A DNA stretch of 6,077 nt from Pseudarthrobacter sp. (GTDB taxonomy: Bacteria; Actinomycetota; Actinomycetes; Actinomycetales; Micrococcaceae): the NCBI GenBank assembly GCA_013362385.1, contig JABFWC010000141.1, positions 1 through 6,077 on the forward strand. The letters run 5' to 3'. Shown piece after piece: positions 1-5,631 of this stretch (within the stretch, counting starts at the first letter, position 1; every line of letters starts with the position of its first letter). The notes beneath the pieces are model-generated. The model had not been told where the DNA came from and did no database searches. It was given only the letters and a program-made list of their open reading frames with translations. The position numbers and the translations under genes are program-made.

Positions 1-1346
1 GCAACCGGAAGCAGCGGTTCGGGCATCTCCCAGGTGGCCAGCAGCAGCGGATTGTCCCGGTCCGAAATGGTGTCCCCGGTTTCGGCACTGCCCAGTTTCG
101 CCAGGGCGCACATATCCCCCGCAACGCAGAAGGGCACGGGGCGGAGGCTGGCGCCCAGCGGGGAGTAGATATGGGTCACCCGTTCGTCAGTGTCGTGGTC
201 CTGGTGGCCGCGGTCGGCCAGTCCGTGGCCGCCCACGTGGACCGGACTGTCCTCGCGGAGTGTCCCGGAGAAGACCCGCACCAGGCAGATGCGGCCCAGG
301 AAGGGGTCGTTGGAGGTGCGCACCACTTCAGCGGCGAGGGGTCCCGACGGGTCACCGGCCAAGGCCCCGGCGGGGGCGCCGGAAAGGTTGGTGGTCTCCG
401 GCAGGCCGCGTTCGCCGGGCGCAGGAAACGCCCGGACCAGCAGGTCCAGCAGTTCCGCAGTGCCCAGGCCGGTGACGGCGGATGTTGGCAGGACAGGGAA
501 GAAGGAACCGCGGGCGACGGCGGTCTCCAGGTCAGTGCCGAGGGCGCCGGTATCGAGGTCCTCACCTGCGAGATAGCGGTCCATGAGCGTCTCGTCTTCG
601 CTCTCGGCGATGATGCCTTCGATCAAGGCGCCCCGGATAGGCGCCCCCGCCGCCAGTTCTTCCGGATCAGCTGGCCGGACCCCGGGCGCCGCCTCCCCCT
701 GGGAGTAGTCCGTCACCTCCCCGGACAGCAGGCCGTGCAGGCCGGTGGCGTCCCCGCCTGTCCGCACCGGGACGCACAGCGGCAGCACGCCCTCGCCGAA
801 CGCGCGCTGGCAGGCGGCCAGGGCGCCGTCGTAATCTGCGCGCGGGTGGTCCATCCGGGTGATTACGACGGCCCGCGGGAGCCGCATCTGCTCACACTCG
901 CCCCAGAGGGCGGTAGTGGTGGCGTCGATCCCGTCCACGGCCGAGACAACGAAAAGCGCGGCGTCCGAGGCACGCAAACCGGCCCGCAGTTCACCAATGA
1001 AATCCGGGTACCCCGGCGTGTCCAGGAGGTTGACCTTGATGTCGTCCACGAGCAGCGGAACCAGGGACAAGGTCACGGACCGCTGCTGGTGCACTGCGGC
1101 AGGATCGGAGTCGCTCACCGTTGTCCCGTCCGCGATGGAGCCCTTGCGGGTCAGCACCCCGTTGGCCGCGAGCAGGGCCTCGATCAGCATCGTCTTGCCG
1201 GCGCCGGAGTGTCCGACCAGGGCGACGTTCCGAATGCGGGCCGGGTCCTCGGCCGCAATACCGGCGGCCTGGTCGGCACGGCGGCCCTCGGGCCCGGTCC
1301 TGCCGCCCGCCGCCCGCGCTGACTCCTTGGCGCTCTTCACCGACAT
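1..1346 (-). CDS. Elongation factor G-like translational GTPase (EF-G2/FusA2 type), C-terminus cut off by window edge
   Basis: An open frame runs without a stop from ATG at 1346 to the left edge (448 codons). EF-G proteins are about 700 residues, so domains III-V lie outside the window. The start is supported by an AGGAGG ribosome-binding site at 1357-1352, 5 bases upstream. The GTPase domain is recognisable: P-loop GHSGAGKT (residues 45-52), a switch I Thr in RSVTL (89-93), G3 motif DTPGYPDF (109-116), and a TSA G5-like motif (288-290). A domain II beta-barrel segment follows (about 337-435). Two motifs depart from canonical EF-G: the G3 His is Tyr113, and the NKxD guanine-specificity motif is TRMD (163-166). 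These fit the EF-G-like paralogue subfamily (mycobacterial FusA2, Thermus EF-G-2) and not the housekeeping translocase. The role of that subfamily is poorly defined. A tetracycline-resistance ribosomal protection protein is an unlikely alternative. The gene sits 84 bases downstream of the ChaB/Rho-N gene and may be cotranscribed with it. Confidence 0.9.
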   Translation of the reverse strand, partial: MSVKSAKESARAAGGRTGPEGRRADQAAGIAAEDPARIRNVALVGHSGAGKTMLIEALLAANGVLTRKGSIADGTTVSDSDPAAVHQQRSVTLSLVPLLVDDIKVNLLDTPGYPDFIGELRAGLRASDAALFVVSAVDGIDATTTALWGECEQMRLPRAVVITRMDHPRADYDGALAACQRAFGEGVLPLCVPVRTGGDATGLHGLLSGEVTDYSQGEAAPGVRPADPEELAAGAPIRGALIEGIIAESEDETLMDRYLAGEDLDTGALGTDLETAVARGSFFPVLPTSAVTGLGTAELLDLLVRAFPAPGERGLPETTNLSGAPAGALAGDPSGPLAAEVVRTSNDPFLGRICLVRVFSGTLREDSPVHVGGHGLADRGHQDHDTDERVTHIYSPLGASLRPVPFCVAGDMCALAKLGSAETGDTISDRDNPLLLATWEMPEPLLPV

Positions 1347-1364
1347 GGGAACCTCCTGGCATCG

Positions 1365-1421
1365 TTGCCGTCCGGACCGAACGTGTCCTCTGATTCGACA
1401 CCCTGGCGGTCAGGACGGCAA
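1365..1421 (-). other. Long nested stem-loop between the ChaB-like gene and the EF-G-like gene
   Basis: Bases 1365-1379 pair with 1407-1421 through 14 base pairs with one internal mismatch (1374/1412). Inside this, GTGTC at 1383-1387 pairs with GACAC at 1397-1401 around a 9-base loop. The structure lies between the stop of the upstream gene (1431) and the ribosome-binding site of the EF-G-like gene (1357-1352). There is no T-run on either side, so it does not look like a classical intrinsic terminator. It could be a T-less terminator, an mRNA processing or stability element, or a paired operator. The pairing is seen directly; the function is not known. Confidence 0.55.
1393..1421 (-). promoter_or_regulatory. 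Weak candidate promoter for the EF-G-like gene
   Basis: On the minus strand TTGCCG (1421-1416; 4 of 6 matches to TTGACA) is followed after 17 bases by TCGAAT (1398-1393; 4 of 6 matches to TATAAT). Spacing is ideal, but both boxes are only partial matches and lie within the arms of the stem-loop. Transcription could equally read through from the ChaB-like gene. Confidence 0.22.
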
Positions 1422-1430
1422 GAGCAGGGG

Positions 1431-1856
1431 CTATTTGCTGCGGGCTTTGCGGGTGGCCGCGTCGTTGGCCTTCTGCAGGGCCTTGACCAACTGGTCCTTG
1501 TCCATCTTGGAACGGCCCTTGACGTCCAGTTCCCGGGCCAGCTTGTAGAGGTGTTCCTTGGAAGCGTTTGCGTCCACGCCGCCCGCGGTGGGTGCGGAGG
1601 ACCTGACCCCCTGCTCAGCCCGTTTGTCGGAGGGGCCCCGTTTGGCCTTGGGCTCCCAGTGGTCGCCGACCTTTTCGTAGCTGTGTTTCAGCGAGGCGTA
1701 GGCGGCGCGGGCGGCCCGCTGTTCGTCGTGGTCGTAGGACTCCAGGGCCGAGTCGTACGTCTTGGCGAACGTGTCCTGGGCCTTCTGGTCGGAGCGTTGC
1801 AGGGTCGAGGGAAGTTCTTCCTTGCGGGCGTGGTCGTTCTTGCCGGTCTTGGGCAT
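1431..1856 (-). CDS. ChaB family protein with C-terminal Rho-N/SAP-like domain
   Basis: This 141-residue, highly charged soluble protein has no signal peptide or membrane segment. Residues about 12-70 (from EELPSTL to DHWEPK) match the ChaB pattern: an LP-starting helix, then repeated acidic and aromatic positions (QDTFAKTYDSALESY, AAYASLKHSYEKVGDHW). Residues about 71-98 form a low-complexity linker. Residues about 99-133 (SKEHLYKLARELDVKGRSKM, then DKDQLVKALQKA) have the helix-turn-helix-extended-helix look of Rho N-terminal/SAP-like domains, which usually bind nucleic acid. ChaB was named as a presumed cation-transport regulator in enterobacteria, but its biochemical role is unclear; nucleic-acid binding is inferred here. 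I chose ATG 1856 because AAAGGAGG lies 9 bases upstream. An in-frame ATG at 1901 has no ribosome-binding site and lies upstream of a candidate -10 box. The gene sits between tRNA-Thr and the EF-G-like gene on the same strand. Confidence 0.85.
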   Translation of the reverse strand: MPKTGKNDHARKEELPSTLQRSDQKAQDTFAKTYDSALESYDHDEQRAARAAYASLKHSYEKVGDHWEPKAKRGPSDKRAEQGVRSSAPTAGGVDANASKEHLYKLARELDVKGRSKMDKDQLVKALQKANDAATRKARSK

Positions 1857-1886
1857 CGCACCCAGCCTCCTTTGGTCAGCACGCTG

Positions 1887-1892
1887 ATTATT
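1887..1892 (-). promoter_or_regulatory. Candidate -10 box for the ChaB-like gene
   Basis: AATAAT on the minus strand (5 of 6 matches to TATAAT) lies about 30 bases before the start codon at 1856. No convincing -35 box is found 16-18 bases upstream. Readthrough from the tRNA gene is an alternative. Confidence 0.3.
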
Positions 1893-1924
1893 CGGATGCA
1901 ACCAGCTTAGACCCGGAAGTTCTC

Positions 1925-2001
1925 TGGAGCCCCCTGTCGGATTCGAACCGACGACCCCCGCTTTACAAGAGCGGTGCTCTGGCCAACTGAGCTAAGGAGG
2001 C
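1925..2001 (-). tRNA. tRNA-Thr (anticodon TGT), CCA end encoded
   Basis: The 77-base minus-strand sequence folds as a complete cloverleaf. The 7-bp acceptor stem is GCCTCCT/AGGGGGC with one T-G wobble. The D stem is GCTC/GAGC, the anticodon stem CCGCT/AGCGG with loop CTTGTAA, the variable loop 5 bases, and the T stem GTCGG/CCGAC with loop TTCGAAT. The anticodon TGT (1967-1965) reads ACA and other threonine codons. The discriminator base is T (1928), followed by genome-encoded CCA (1927-1925). Confidence 0.97.
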
Positions 2002-2038
2002 GCGCCCCTGCGGGCGGGCGCCGGGAAGGCGCTAGATA

Positions 2039-2067
2039 AGGTTAGCCCAACTCTGGGCAGTCGTAAA
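2039..2067 (-). promoter_or_regulatory. Candidate promoter of tRNA-Thr
   Basis: On the minus strand TTTACG (2067-2062; 4 of 6 matches to TTGACA) is followed after exactly 17 bases by TAACCT (2044-2039), which fits the loose TANNNT -10 pattern of actinobacteria. The tRNA would start about 30 bases downstream of the predicted initiation point. The -35 box overlaps the T-run of the upstream terminator-like element. Confidence 0.35.
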
Positions 2068-2098
2068 AACGCCGGACGGCCGGGGGTACAGCCGCCGG
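2065..2098 (-). terminator. Second terminator-like hairpin with T-run, downstream of the dsbA-like gene
   Basis: On the minus strand a GC-rich hairpin (2098-2091 with 2080-2072: 4 bp, a two-against-one internal loop, then 3 bp) is followed by CG and five T (2069-2065). The stem is imperfect, but the T-run is in the right place for intrinsic termination. It lies just beyond the stronger hairpin at 2145-2108, so it may be a backup that insulates the tRNA gene. Confidence 0.4.
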
Positions 2099-2107
2099 TC
2101 CAAGCGG

Positions 2108-2145
2108 AACGGGCCCGCTCCGGAAGGTTCCGAAGCGGGCCCGTT
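2108..2145 (-). terminator. Strong terminator hairpin of the dsbA-like gene
   Basis: Bases 2108-2125 pair with 2128-2145 over 18 positions, with 2126-2127 between the arms. In minus-strand RNA all 18 positions pair, one as G-U (2120/2133). In plus-strand RNA the same position is a C-A mismatch. This asymmetry favours the minus strand, whose gene stops 17 bases upstream at 2162. Only short T pairs follow, as is common for terminators in high-GC actinobacteria. Confidence 0.75.
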
Positions 2146-2161
2146 GCGGGGCAAGCTGAAA

Positions 2162-3049
2162 CTAGCCCTTGGCGGTGATTGCGGCCTGCAGGAAGTCCGG
2201 GAACGGCGTCTGTGCGCTGTCGCCCTTGCCCCACTGCTTGCCGTCCACCAGGACGGTCGGCGTGCCGGTGACACCGATCGCGGAGGCTTCCTTCGTCGTG
2301 AACTTCACGAAGGGACGGTACGTCTTGTCGTCCACGCAGGAGCCGATGTTGACGCCCATGTCCGAGGCCATCTTCTTCAGGTCGCTGTCGGAAAGGCCCG
2401 CGCTGCCCTCGGCGGGCTGCTTGGCGAACAACTCATTCACGAAGTCCGAGTACTTCTCCGGGGACTCATTGACCACGCAGGCCGCCGCGTTCGCCGCCCG
2501 CGAAGAGTAGTTAGTGGTGGACCGGCTGTCCAGGAAGCCCAGGGCCCGGTACTCCACGGTGATCTTGCCTTCGTTGCGCAGCGAGGTGAGCTGGTCGTTG
2601 TACTGCGCCTCAAAGTTCTTGCAGATGGGGCAGATGAAATCGATGTAGAGAACCACCTTGACCGGCTTGCCTGCTTCCGCCTCGGCGCCCGGGGCCGCCA
2701 CCTCGGCTGGCGGCGTCTTCGGCGCGTCGCCCAGGGACGCGGCGTCCACCGTGGCCGGCGCCACCTTTGCCACATCCGTGTTGGCCAGCAGGGTGACCCC
2801 GCCGTGCACGTTAGCGTTGGCCGGCGTCGGGCCCTGGTCTGCGATGGGTGCGTTCTGCTTCATGCTGCTGGTGACCACCAGCGCCACCACCACGAGGATG
2901 GCCACGACCGCCGCCACGATGCCCCAGCCGATGAGCATCTTGTTGCGCTTGTCCTTCTTTACCTGCGCTTCCCGGATCAGGCGCGCCTTTTCCCGCGCCT
3001 CCGCGGTTCGCTCAGCCTTGGACTTACGTACTTCGTTTGCGGGGCTCAT
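2162..3049 (-). CDS. Membrane-anchored DsbA-family thioredoxin-fold protein
   Basis: This 295-residue protein probably acts in oxidative folding or thiol exchange outside the membrane. Residues 1-38 are a charged cytoplasmic helix, and 39-60 (LIGWGIVAAVVAILVVVALV) are a single membrane anchor. An Ala/Pro-rich linker reaches about residue 126. The DsbA-like domain (about 128-295) has strand VKVVLYIDF, active-site CPIC (140-143) and the cis-Pro loop GTPT (Pro264). Two further cysteines (191, 238) may form a second disulfide, as described for some actinobacterial DsbA-like proteins. ATG 3049 has AAGGAA 5 bases upstream. The in-frame ATG 3103 overlaps a good -10 box and has no ribosome-binding site. 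The gene is divergent from otsA and ends in a strong hairpin. The family also includes isomerases and reductases, so oxidase activity is an inference from family and location. Confidence 0.9.
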   Translation of the reverse strand: MSPANEVRKSKAERTAEAREKARLIREAQVKKDKRNKMLIGWGIVAAVVAILVVVALVVTSSMKQNAPIADQGPTPANANVHGGVTLLANTDVAKVAPATVDAASLGDAPKTPPAEVAAPGAEAEAGKPVKVVLYIDFICPICKNFEAQYNDQLTSLRNEGKITVEYRALGFLDSRSTTNYSSRAANAAACVVNESPEKYSDFVNELFAKQPAEGSAGLSDSDLKKMASDMGVNIGSCVDDKTYRPFVKFTTKEASAIGVTGTPTVLVDGKQWGKGDSAQTPFPDFLQAAITAKG

Positions 3050-3101
3050 GGGTTCCTTGGGTCGGTCGACGGACGGGGACCACTTCGTGGCACTCCCAGA
3101 C

Positions 3102-3107
3102 ATTTTA
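3102..3107 (-). promoter_or_regulatory. -10 box for the dsbA-like gene
   Basis: TAAAAT on the minus strand (5 of 6 matches to TATAAT) predicts initiation near 3095 and a leader of about 45 bases. No clear -35 box lies 17 bases upstream. Instead the region holds a small inverted repeat GGCGC-TT-GCGCC (3121-3132), which could be an operator or chance. Confidence 0.45.
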
Positions 3108-3150
3108 GGGGAGAAAGCTGGGCGCTTGCGCCTTCAACCATTCCTCCGGG

Positions 3151-3179
3151 TTGACCAACGGACGAATAGCCCCGATGAT
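3151..3179 (+). promoter_or_regulatory. Candidate otsA promoter within an imperfect inverted repeat
   Basis: TTGACC (3151-3156; 5 of 6 matches to TTGACA) is followed after 17 bases by GATGAT (3174-3179; 4 of 6 matches to TATAAT), about 50 bases before otsA. An imperfect inverted repeat (3160-3167 with 3178-3186, one bulged base) overlaps the spacer and -10 box and could be a regulator site. A second -10-like TAGGGT lies at 3190-3195. Trehalose synthesis is often stress-induced through alternative sigma factors; I do not see a clear box for one. Confidence 0.4.
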
Positions 3180-3229
3180 TCCGTCCGGCTAGGGTGGCTT
3201 AGAGGCACAAGCAACCCCAGGGGGCCGCA

Positions 3230-4732
3230 ATGCAAACACCTGTCCACGAAAAACCAGCCGGGACGGCAACGGCCGGCGGAACCGGTAACGGCCACGCCGG
3301 CCCTACGAAATACGACTTCATGGTGGTCTCGAACAGGCTGCCCGTGGACCGCGTGGCGGCAGGCGAGAACGGTGACGACGGGTCCGGCTGGCGTCGCTCC
3401 CCCGGCGGCCTGGTGACCGCGCTGGCCCCGATGATGACCAAGACGGACGGCGCCTGGGTTGGCTGGCACGGTGCGCCGGACGAAACCGTGAAGCCGTTCA
3501 GCCACGGCGGCATGGACCTGGTTCCGGTCCACCTCAGCACCGACGACGTGGAGCTGTATTACGAGGGCTTTTCCAACGCAACCCTCTGGCCGCTGTACCA
3601 CGACGTCATCGCGCCGCCGGAATTCCACCGGACCTGGTGGGACGCCTACCGCAGGGTCAACCGCAGGTTCGCCGACGCCGTCATCCGCCATGCGGACCAG
3701 GGCGCCACCGTGTGGGTACAGGATTACCAGCTGCAGCTGGTGCCCCGGATGCTGCGCGAAGCCCGCCCCGACCTCCGGATCGGCTTCTTCAACCACATCC
3801 CGTTTCCGCCGCCGGAAATTTTCGCCCAGCTCCCCTGGCGCCAGGCCATTATCGACGGGCTGCTGGGGGCAGATTTGGTGGGCTTCCAGCGCGTCAGCGA
3901 TGCAGGGAACTTCATGCGGTCCGCGCGCCGGTTCCTAGGCGCCAGCGTCAAGCAGCAGCAGGTGCACGTCAAGGGCCATGATGGGGAGATCACGCATATC
4001 GCCCGCGCCCAGGCCTTCCCCATCTCCATCGATGTCAAGCAGATCACGGAACTGGCCGCCAAGCCGGAGATCATCGAACGGGCCCGGCAGATCCGGCAGG
4101 ACCTGGGCAACCCCAAGACCATCCTGCTCGGAGTGGACCGGCTGGACTACACCAAGGGCATCCGCCACCGGCTGAAGGCCTTTGAAGAGCTCCTGGCGGA
4201 CGGCCGGCTGACAGTCGGCGACGCGACGCTGATCCAAGTGGCATCCCCCAGCCGGGAACGGGTGGAACAGTACCGTCTCCTGCGCGAGGAGGTTGAGGGC
4301 ACTGTGGGCCATATCAACGGCACCTACGACACCCTCGAAAACACGGCGGTCCGCTACCTGCACCACAGCTACCCGGTGGAGGAGATGGTGGCGCTGTACC
4401 TGGCCGCCGACGTCATGCTGGTCACCGCCCTGCGGGACGGGATGAACCTGGTGGCCAAGGAGTATGTGACCGCCCGCAACAACAACGACGGCGCGCTGGT
4501 CCTCAGCGAATTTGCCGGGGCCGCGGACCAGCTCAAGCAGGCCCTGCTGGTCAACCCGCACGACATCGCCGGACTCAAGAACACCATCATGAACGCCGTC
4601 GAGCTGACCCCGCGTGAGGCATCACGCCGGATGAGGGCGATGCGCAAGCAGATCCTGGACCACGACGTCGACCACTGGTCCGCCGATTTCCTGAGGGCAC
4701 TGAATGAAAAGGTGGTCCGCGATGACTCCTGA
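3230..4732 (+). CDS. otsA: Trehalose-6-phosphate synthase (UDP-forming), GT20 family
   Basis: OtsA transfers glucose from UDP-glucose to glucose-6-phosphate, giving trehalose-6-phosphate in the cytoplasm. The 500 residues cover the whole GT20 fold after a Gly/Thr-rich N-terminal tail of about 27 residues. The active-site residues known from E. coli OtsA can be placed by motif: Arg36 in SNRLPVD, Tyr111 and Trp120 in YYEGFSNATLW, Asp165 in VQDYQLQ, Arg304 and Lys309 in GVDRLDYTKG, and Asp403 in LRDGMNLVAKE. Spacing between these residues equals that in the E. coli enzyme from Tyr76 to Asp130 and from Arg262 to Asp361. QDYQLQ in place of HDYHL is the actinobacterial form. ATG 3230 has AGGGGG 5 bases upstream. 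The stop codon lies inside the start of otsB, so the two are one operon with probable translational coupling. The product serves as compatible solute and, in many actinobacteria, as precursor of other glycans. Confidence 0.97.
   Translation: MQTPVHEKPAGTATAGGTGNGHAGPTKYDFMVVSNRLPVDRVAAGENGDDGSGWRRSPGGLVTALAPMMTKTDGAWVGWHGAPDETVKPFSHGGMDLVPVHLSTDDVELYYEGFSNATLWPLYHDVIAPPEFHRTWWDAYRRVNRRFADAVIRHADQGATVWVQDYQLQLVPRMLREARPDLRIGFFNHIPFPPPEIFAQLPWRQAIIDGLLGADLVGFQRVSDAGNFMRSARRFLGASVKQQQVHVKGHDGEITHIARAQAFPISIDVKQITELAAKPEIIERARQIRQDLGNPKTILLGVDRLDYTKGIRHRLKAFEELLADGRLTVGDATLIQVASPSRERVEQYRLLREEVEGTVGHINGTYDTLENTAVRYLHHSYPVEEMVALYLAADVMLVTALRDGMNLVAKEYVTARNNNDGALVLSEFAGAADQLKQALLVNPHDIAGLKNTIMNAVELTPREASRRMRAMRKQILDHDVDHWSADFLRALNEKVVRDDS
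4709..4715 (+). promoter_or_regulatory. Ribosome-binding site of otsB inside otsA
   Basis: AAGGTGG lies 6 bases before ATG 4722. It decides the otsB start against the in-frame ATG at 4704, which has no such site. Because it lies within the last codons of otsA, ribosomes finishing otsA would keep it exposed. Confidence 0.7.
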
Positions 4733-5561
4733 GGGCCGCCACGCCAAGAAACCGCTGGCGCTCCCGCCGGAACTTCGGGAAGCGGTGCGCCGGATCGCCG
4801 GGACGGAGCACCTCCTGGTCGCCATGGACTTCGACGGCACCATGGCGCCCATCGTCGGACGCGCCGAGGACGCCAGGCCGCTGCCGCGTTCGGCCTCGGC
4901 TTTCGCCGGGCTTGCGGTGCTGCCACGCACGACGACGGCACTCATCTCGGGCCGCGCCCTCGCCAGCCTGCGCGCGGTGGCTTCGCCGCCGGTGGACACC
5001 CTGCTGATCGGCAGCCACGGGGCAGAAGCGTGGCTGGGGCCGGGGTCCACGGAGCTGGCTTTGGAGGAGGACCAGAAGGCGCTCCTCGCGGAAGTCCGAG
5101 CCGTCCTGGCGGAGATCGTGGCCGAGGCGCCAGGGACAAGGCTGGAGGACAAGCCCGCCGGGGTGGTCCTGCACACGCGGCTGGCCGACGACGACGTCGC
5201 GGAGGACGCCGTGGCGGCCGCCAAGGCGGTGCTCCAGGACCGTAAAGGCGTCTACTTCAAGGACGGCAAACGGGTACTTGAAACGTCCGTGGTCCACGCG
5301 TCCAAAGGGGAAGGCGTCACCTTCCTCCGGCAGATCAGCGGCGCCACAGCCGTCCTGTTCGCCGGCGACGACACCACGGACGAGGATGCCTTCGCGCGGC
5401 TCGGACCCGGCGACGTCGGGGTCAAGGTGGGACTGGATTTCACCCAGGCCCAATACCGCGTCGAAGCTCCAGTGCACGTTGCAGAACTACTGGAGGCGCT
5501 GCTGCAGGAGCGGAGCATTGCCGTCGCGGAAGAGGATTCCCGGCCGGCATCCGGCCAGTGA
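4722..5561 (+). CDS. otsB: Trehalose-6-phosphate phosphatase, HAD superfamily
   Basis: OtsB removes the phosphate from trehalose-6-phosphate, completing trehalose synthesis. The 279-residue protein has all HAD phosphatase motifs: motif I DFDGT (36-40, nucleophile Asp36 and acid/base Asp38), motif II in LISGR (Ser76), motif III Lys195 in HASKGEG, and motif IV GDDTTDED (215-222) for Mg2+ binding. GSHGAE (97-102) begins the cap region, and KPAGVVLHTR (144-153) is the family's substrate-side segment. Length matches single-domain bacterial OtsB (about 250-280 residues). The start at 4722 gives an 11-base overlap with otsA. The C-terminal 15 residues are Glu/Ser/Pro-rich and probably disordered. 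A short GC hairpin (5542-5556) lies over the last codons without a T-run, so the operon may terminate only at the hairpin near 5668-5701. Confidence 0.96.
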   Translation: MTPEGRHAKKPLALPPELREAVRRIAGTEHLLVAMDFDGTMAPIVGRAEDARPLPRSASAFAGLAVLPRTTTALISGRALASLRAVASPPVDTLLIGSHGAEAWLGPGSTELALEEDQKALLAEVRAVLAEIVAEAPGTRLEDKPAGVVLHTRLADDDVAEDAVAAAKAVLQDRKGVYFKDGKRVLETSVVHASKGEGVTFLRQISGATAVLFAGDDTTDEDAFARLGPGDVGVKVGLDFTQAQYRVEAPVHVAELLEALLQERSIAVAEEDSRPASGQ

Positions 5562-5576
5562 CCCAACCCGGGCAGG

Positions 5577-5592
5577 TGTGACGTTCGTAACA
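5577..5592 (+). promoter_or_regulatory. CRP/GlxR-like binding site upstream of the sugar ABC ATPase gene
   Basis: TGTGA-N6-TAACA matches the cyclic-AMP receptor-type consensus TGTGA-N6-TCACA in 9 of 10 half-site positions. Its centre lies about 47 bases before the predicted transcription start near 5632, next to the candidate -35 box. CRP/GlxR-type regulators control carbohydrate transport in actinobacteria, which fits the downstream gene. A single match could occur by chance. Confidence 0.45.
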
Positions 5593-5593
5593 T

Positions 5594-5626
5594 TTGCACC
5601 GAAACCGGTTTCGTCTGACATACTCT
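5594..5626 (+). promoter_or_regulatory. Candidate promoter of the sugar ABC ATPase gene or its leader
   Basis: TTGCAC (5594-5599) is followed by overlapping -10 candidates CATACT (5619-5624) and TACTCT (5621-5626), the latter fitting TANNNT. The spacers of 19 and 21 bases are longer than ideal, so activator help would be expected if it is real. Initiation would fall near 5631-5634. Confidence 0.4.
5600..5613. promoter_or_regulatory. Perfect 14-base palindrome, LacI-family-type operator
   Basis: CGAAACCGGTTTCG is a perfect palindrome with the central CG and flanking A-run/T-run symmetry typical of LacI/GalR-family operators (compare GalR- and FruR-type sites). It lies between the candidate -35 and -10 boxes, where a bound repressor would block RNA polymerase. 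The binding protein is not in this window. Confidence 0.6.
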
Positions 5627-5631
5627 CTTGT

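Noticed and set aside
171..1322. 383-residue plus-strand open frame
   Set aside because: It lies antisense to the EF-G-like gene, whose frame has clear GTPase motifs; the product is low-complexity and Gly/Arg-rich, as expected for the reverse strand of GC-rich coding DNA.
1857..1901. Upstream in-frame start (ATG 1901) for the ChaB-like gene
   Set aside because: No ribosome-binding site; the 15 added residues do not belong to the ChaB domain, and ATG 1856 has AAAGGAGG.
3050..3103. Upstream in-frame start (ATG 3103) for the dsbA-like gene
   Set aside because: No ribosome-binding site, and the codon overlaps the TAAAAT -10 box, so it would not be in the transcript; ATG 3049 has AAGGAA at proper spacing.
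2144..3154. 336-residue plus-strand open frame
   Set aside because: Antisense shadow of the dsbA-like gene, rich in Arg/His/Gly with no recognisable domain.
3134..3796. 220-residue minus-strand open frame
   Set aside because: Antisense to the 5' half of otsA and crosses its promoter; no domain seen.
4587..5477. 296-residue minus-strand open frame
   Set aside because: Antisense to otsB, which has all HAD motifs in its own frame.
5542..5556. GGCCGG-CAT-CCGGCC hairpin at the end of otsB as a terminator
   Set aside because: Short stem within coding sequence and no T-run after it; the hairpin at 5668-5701 is a far better terminator.
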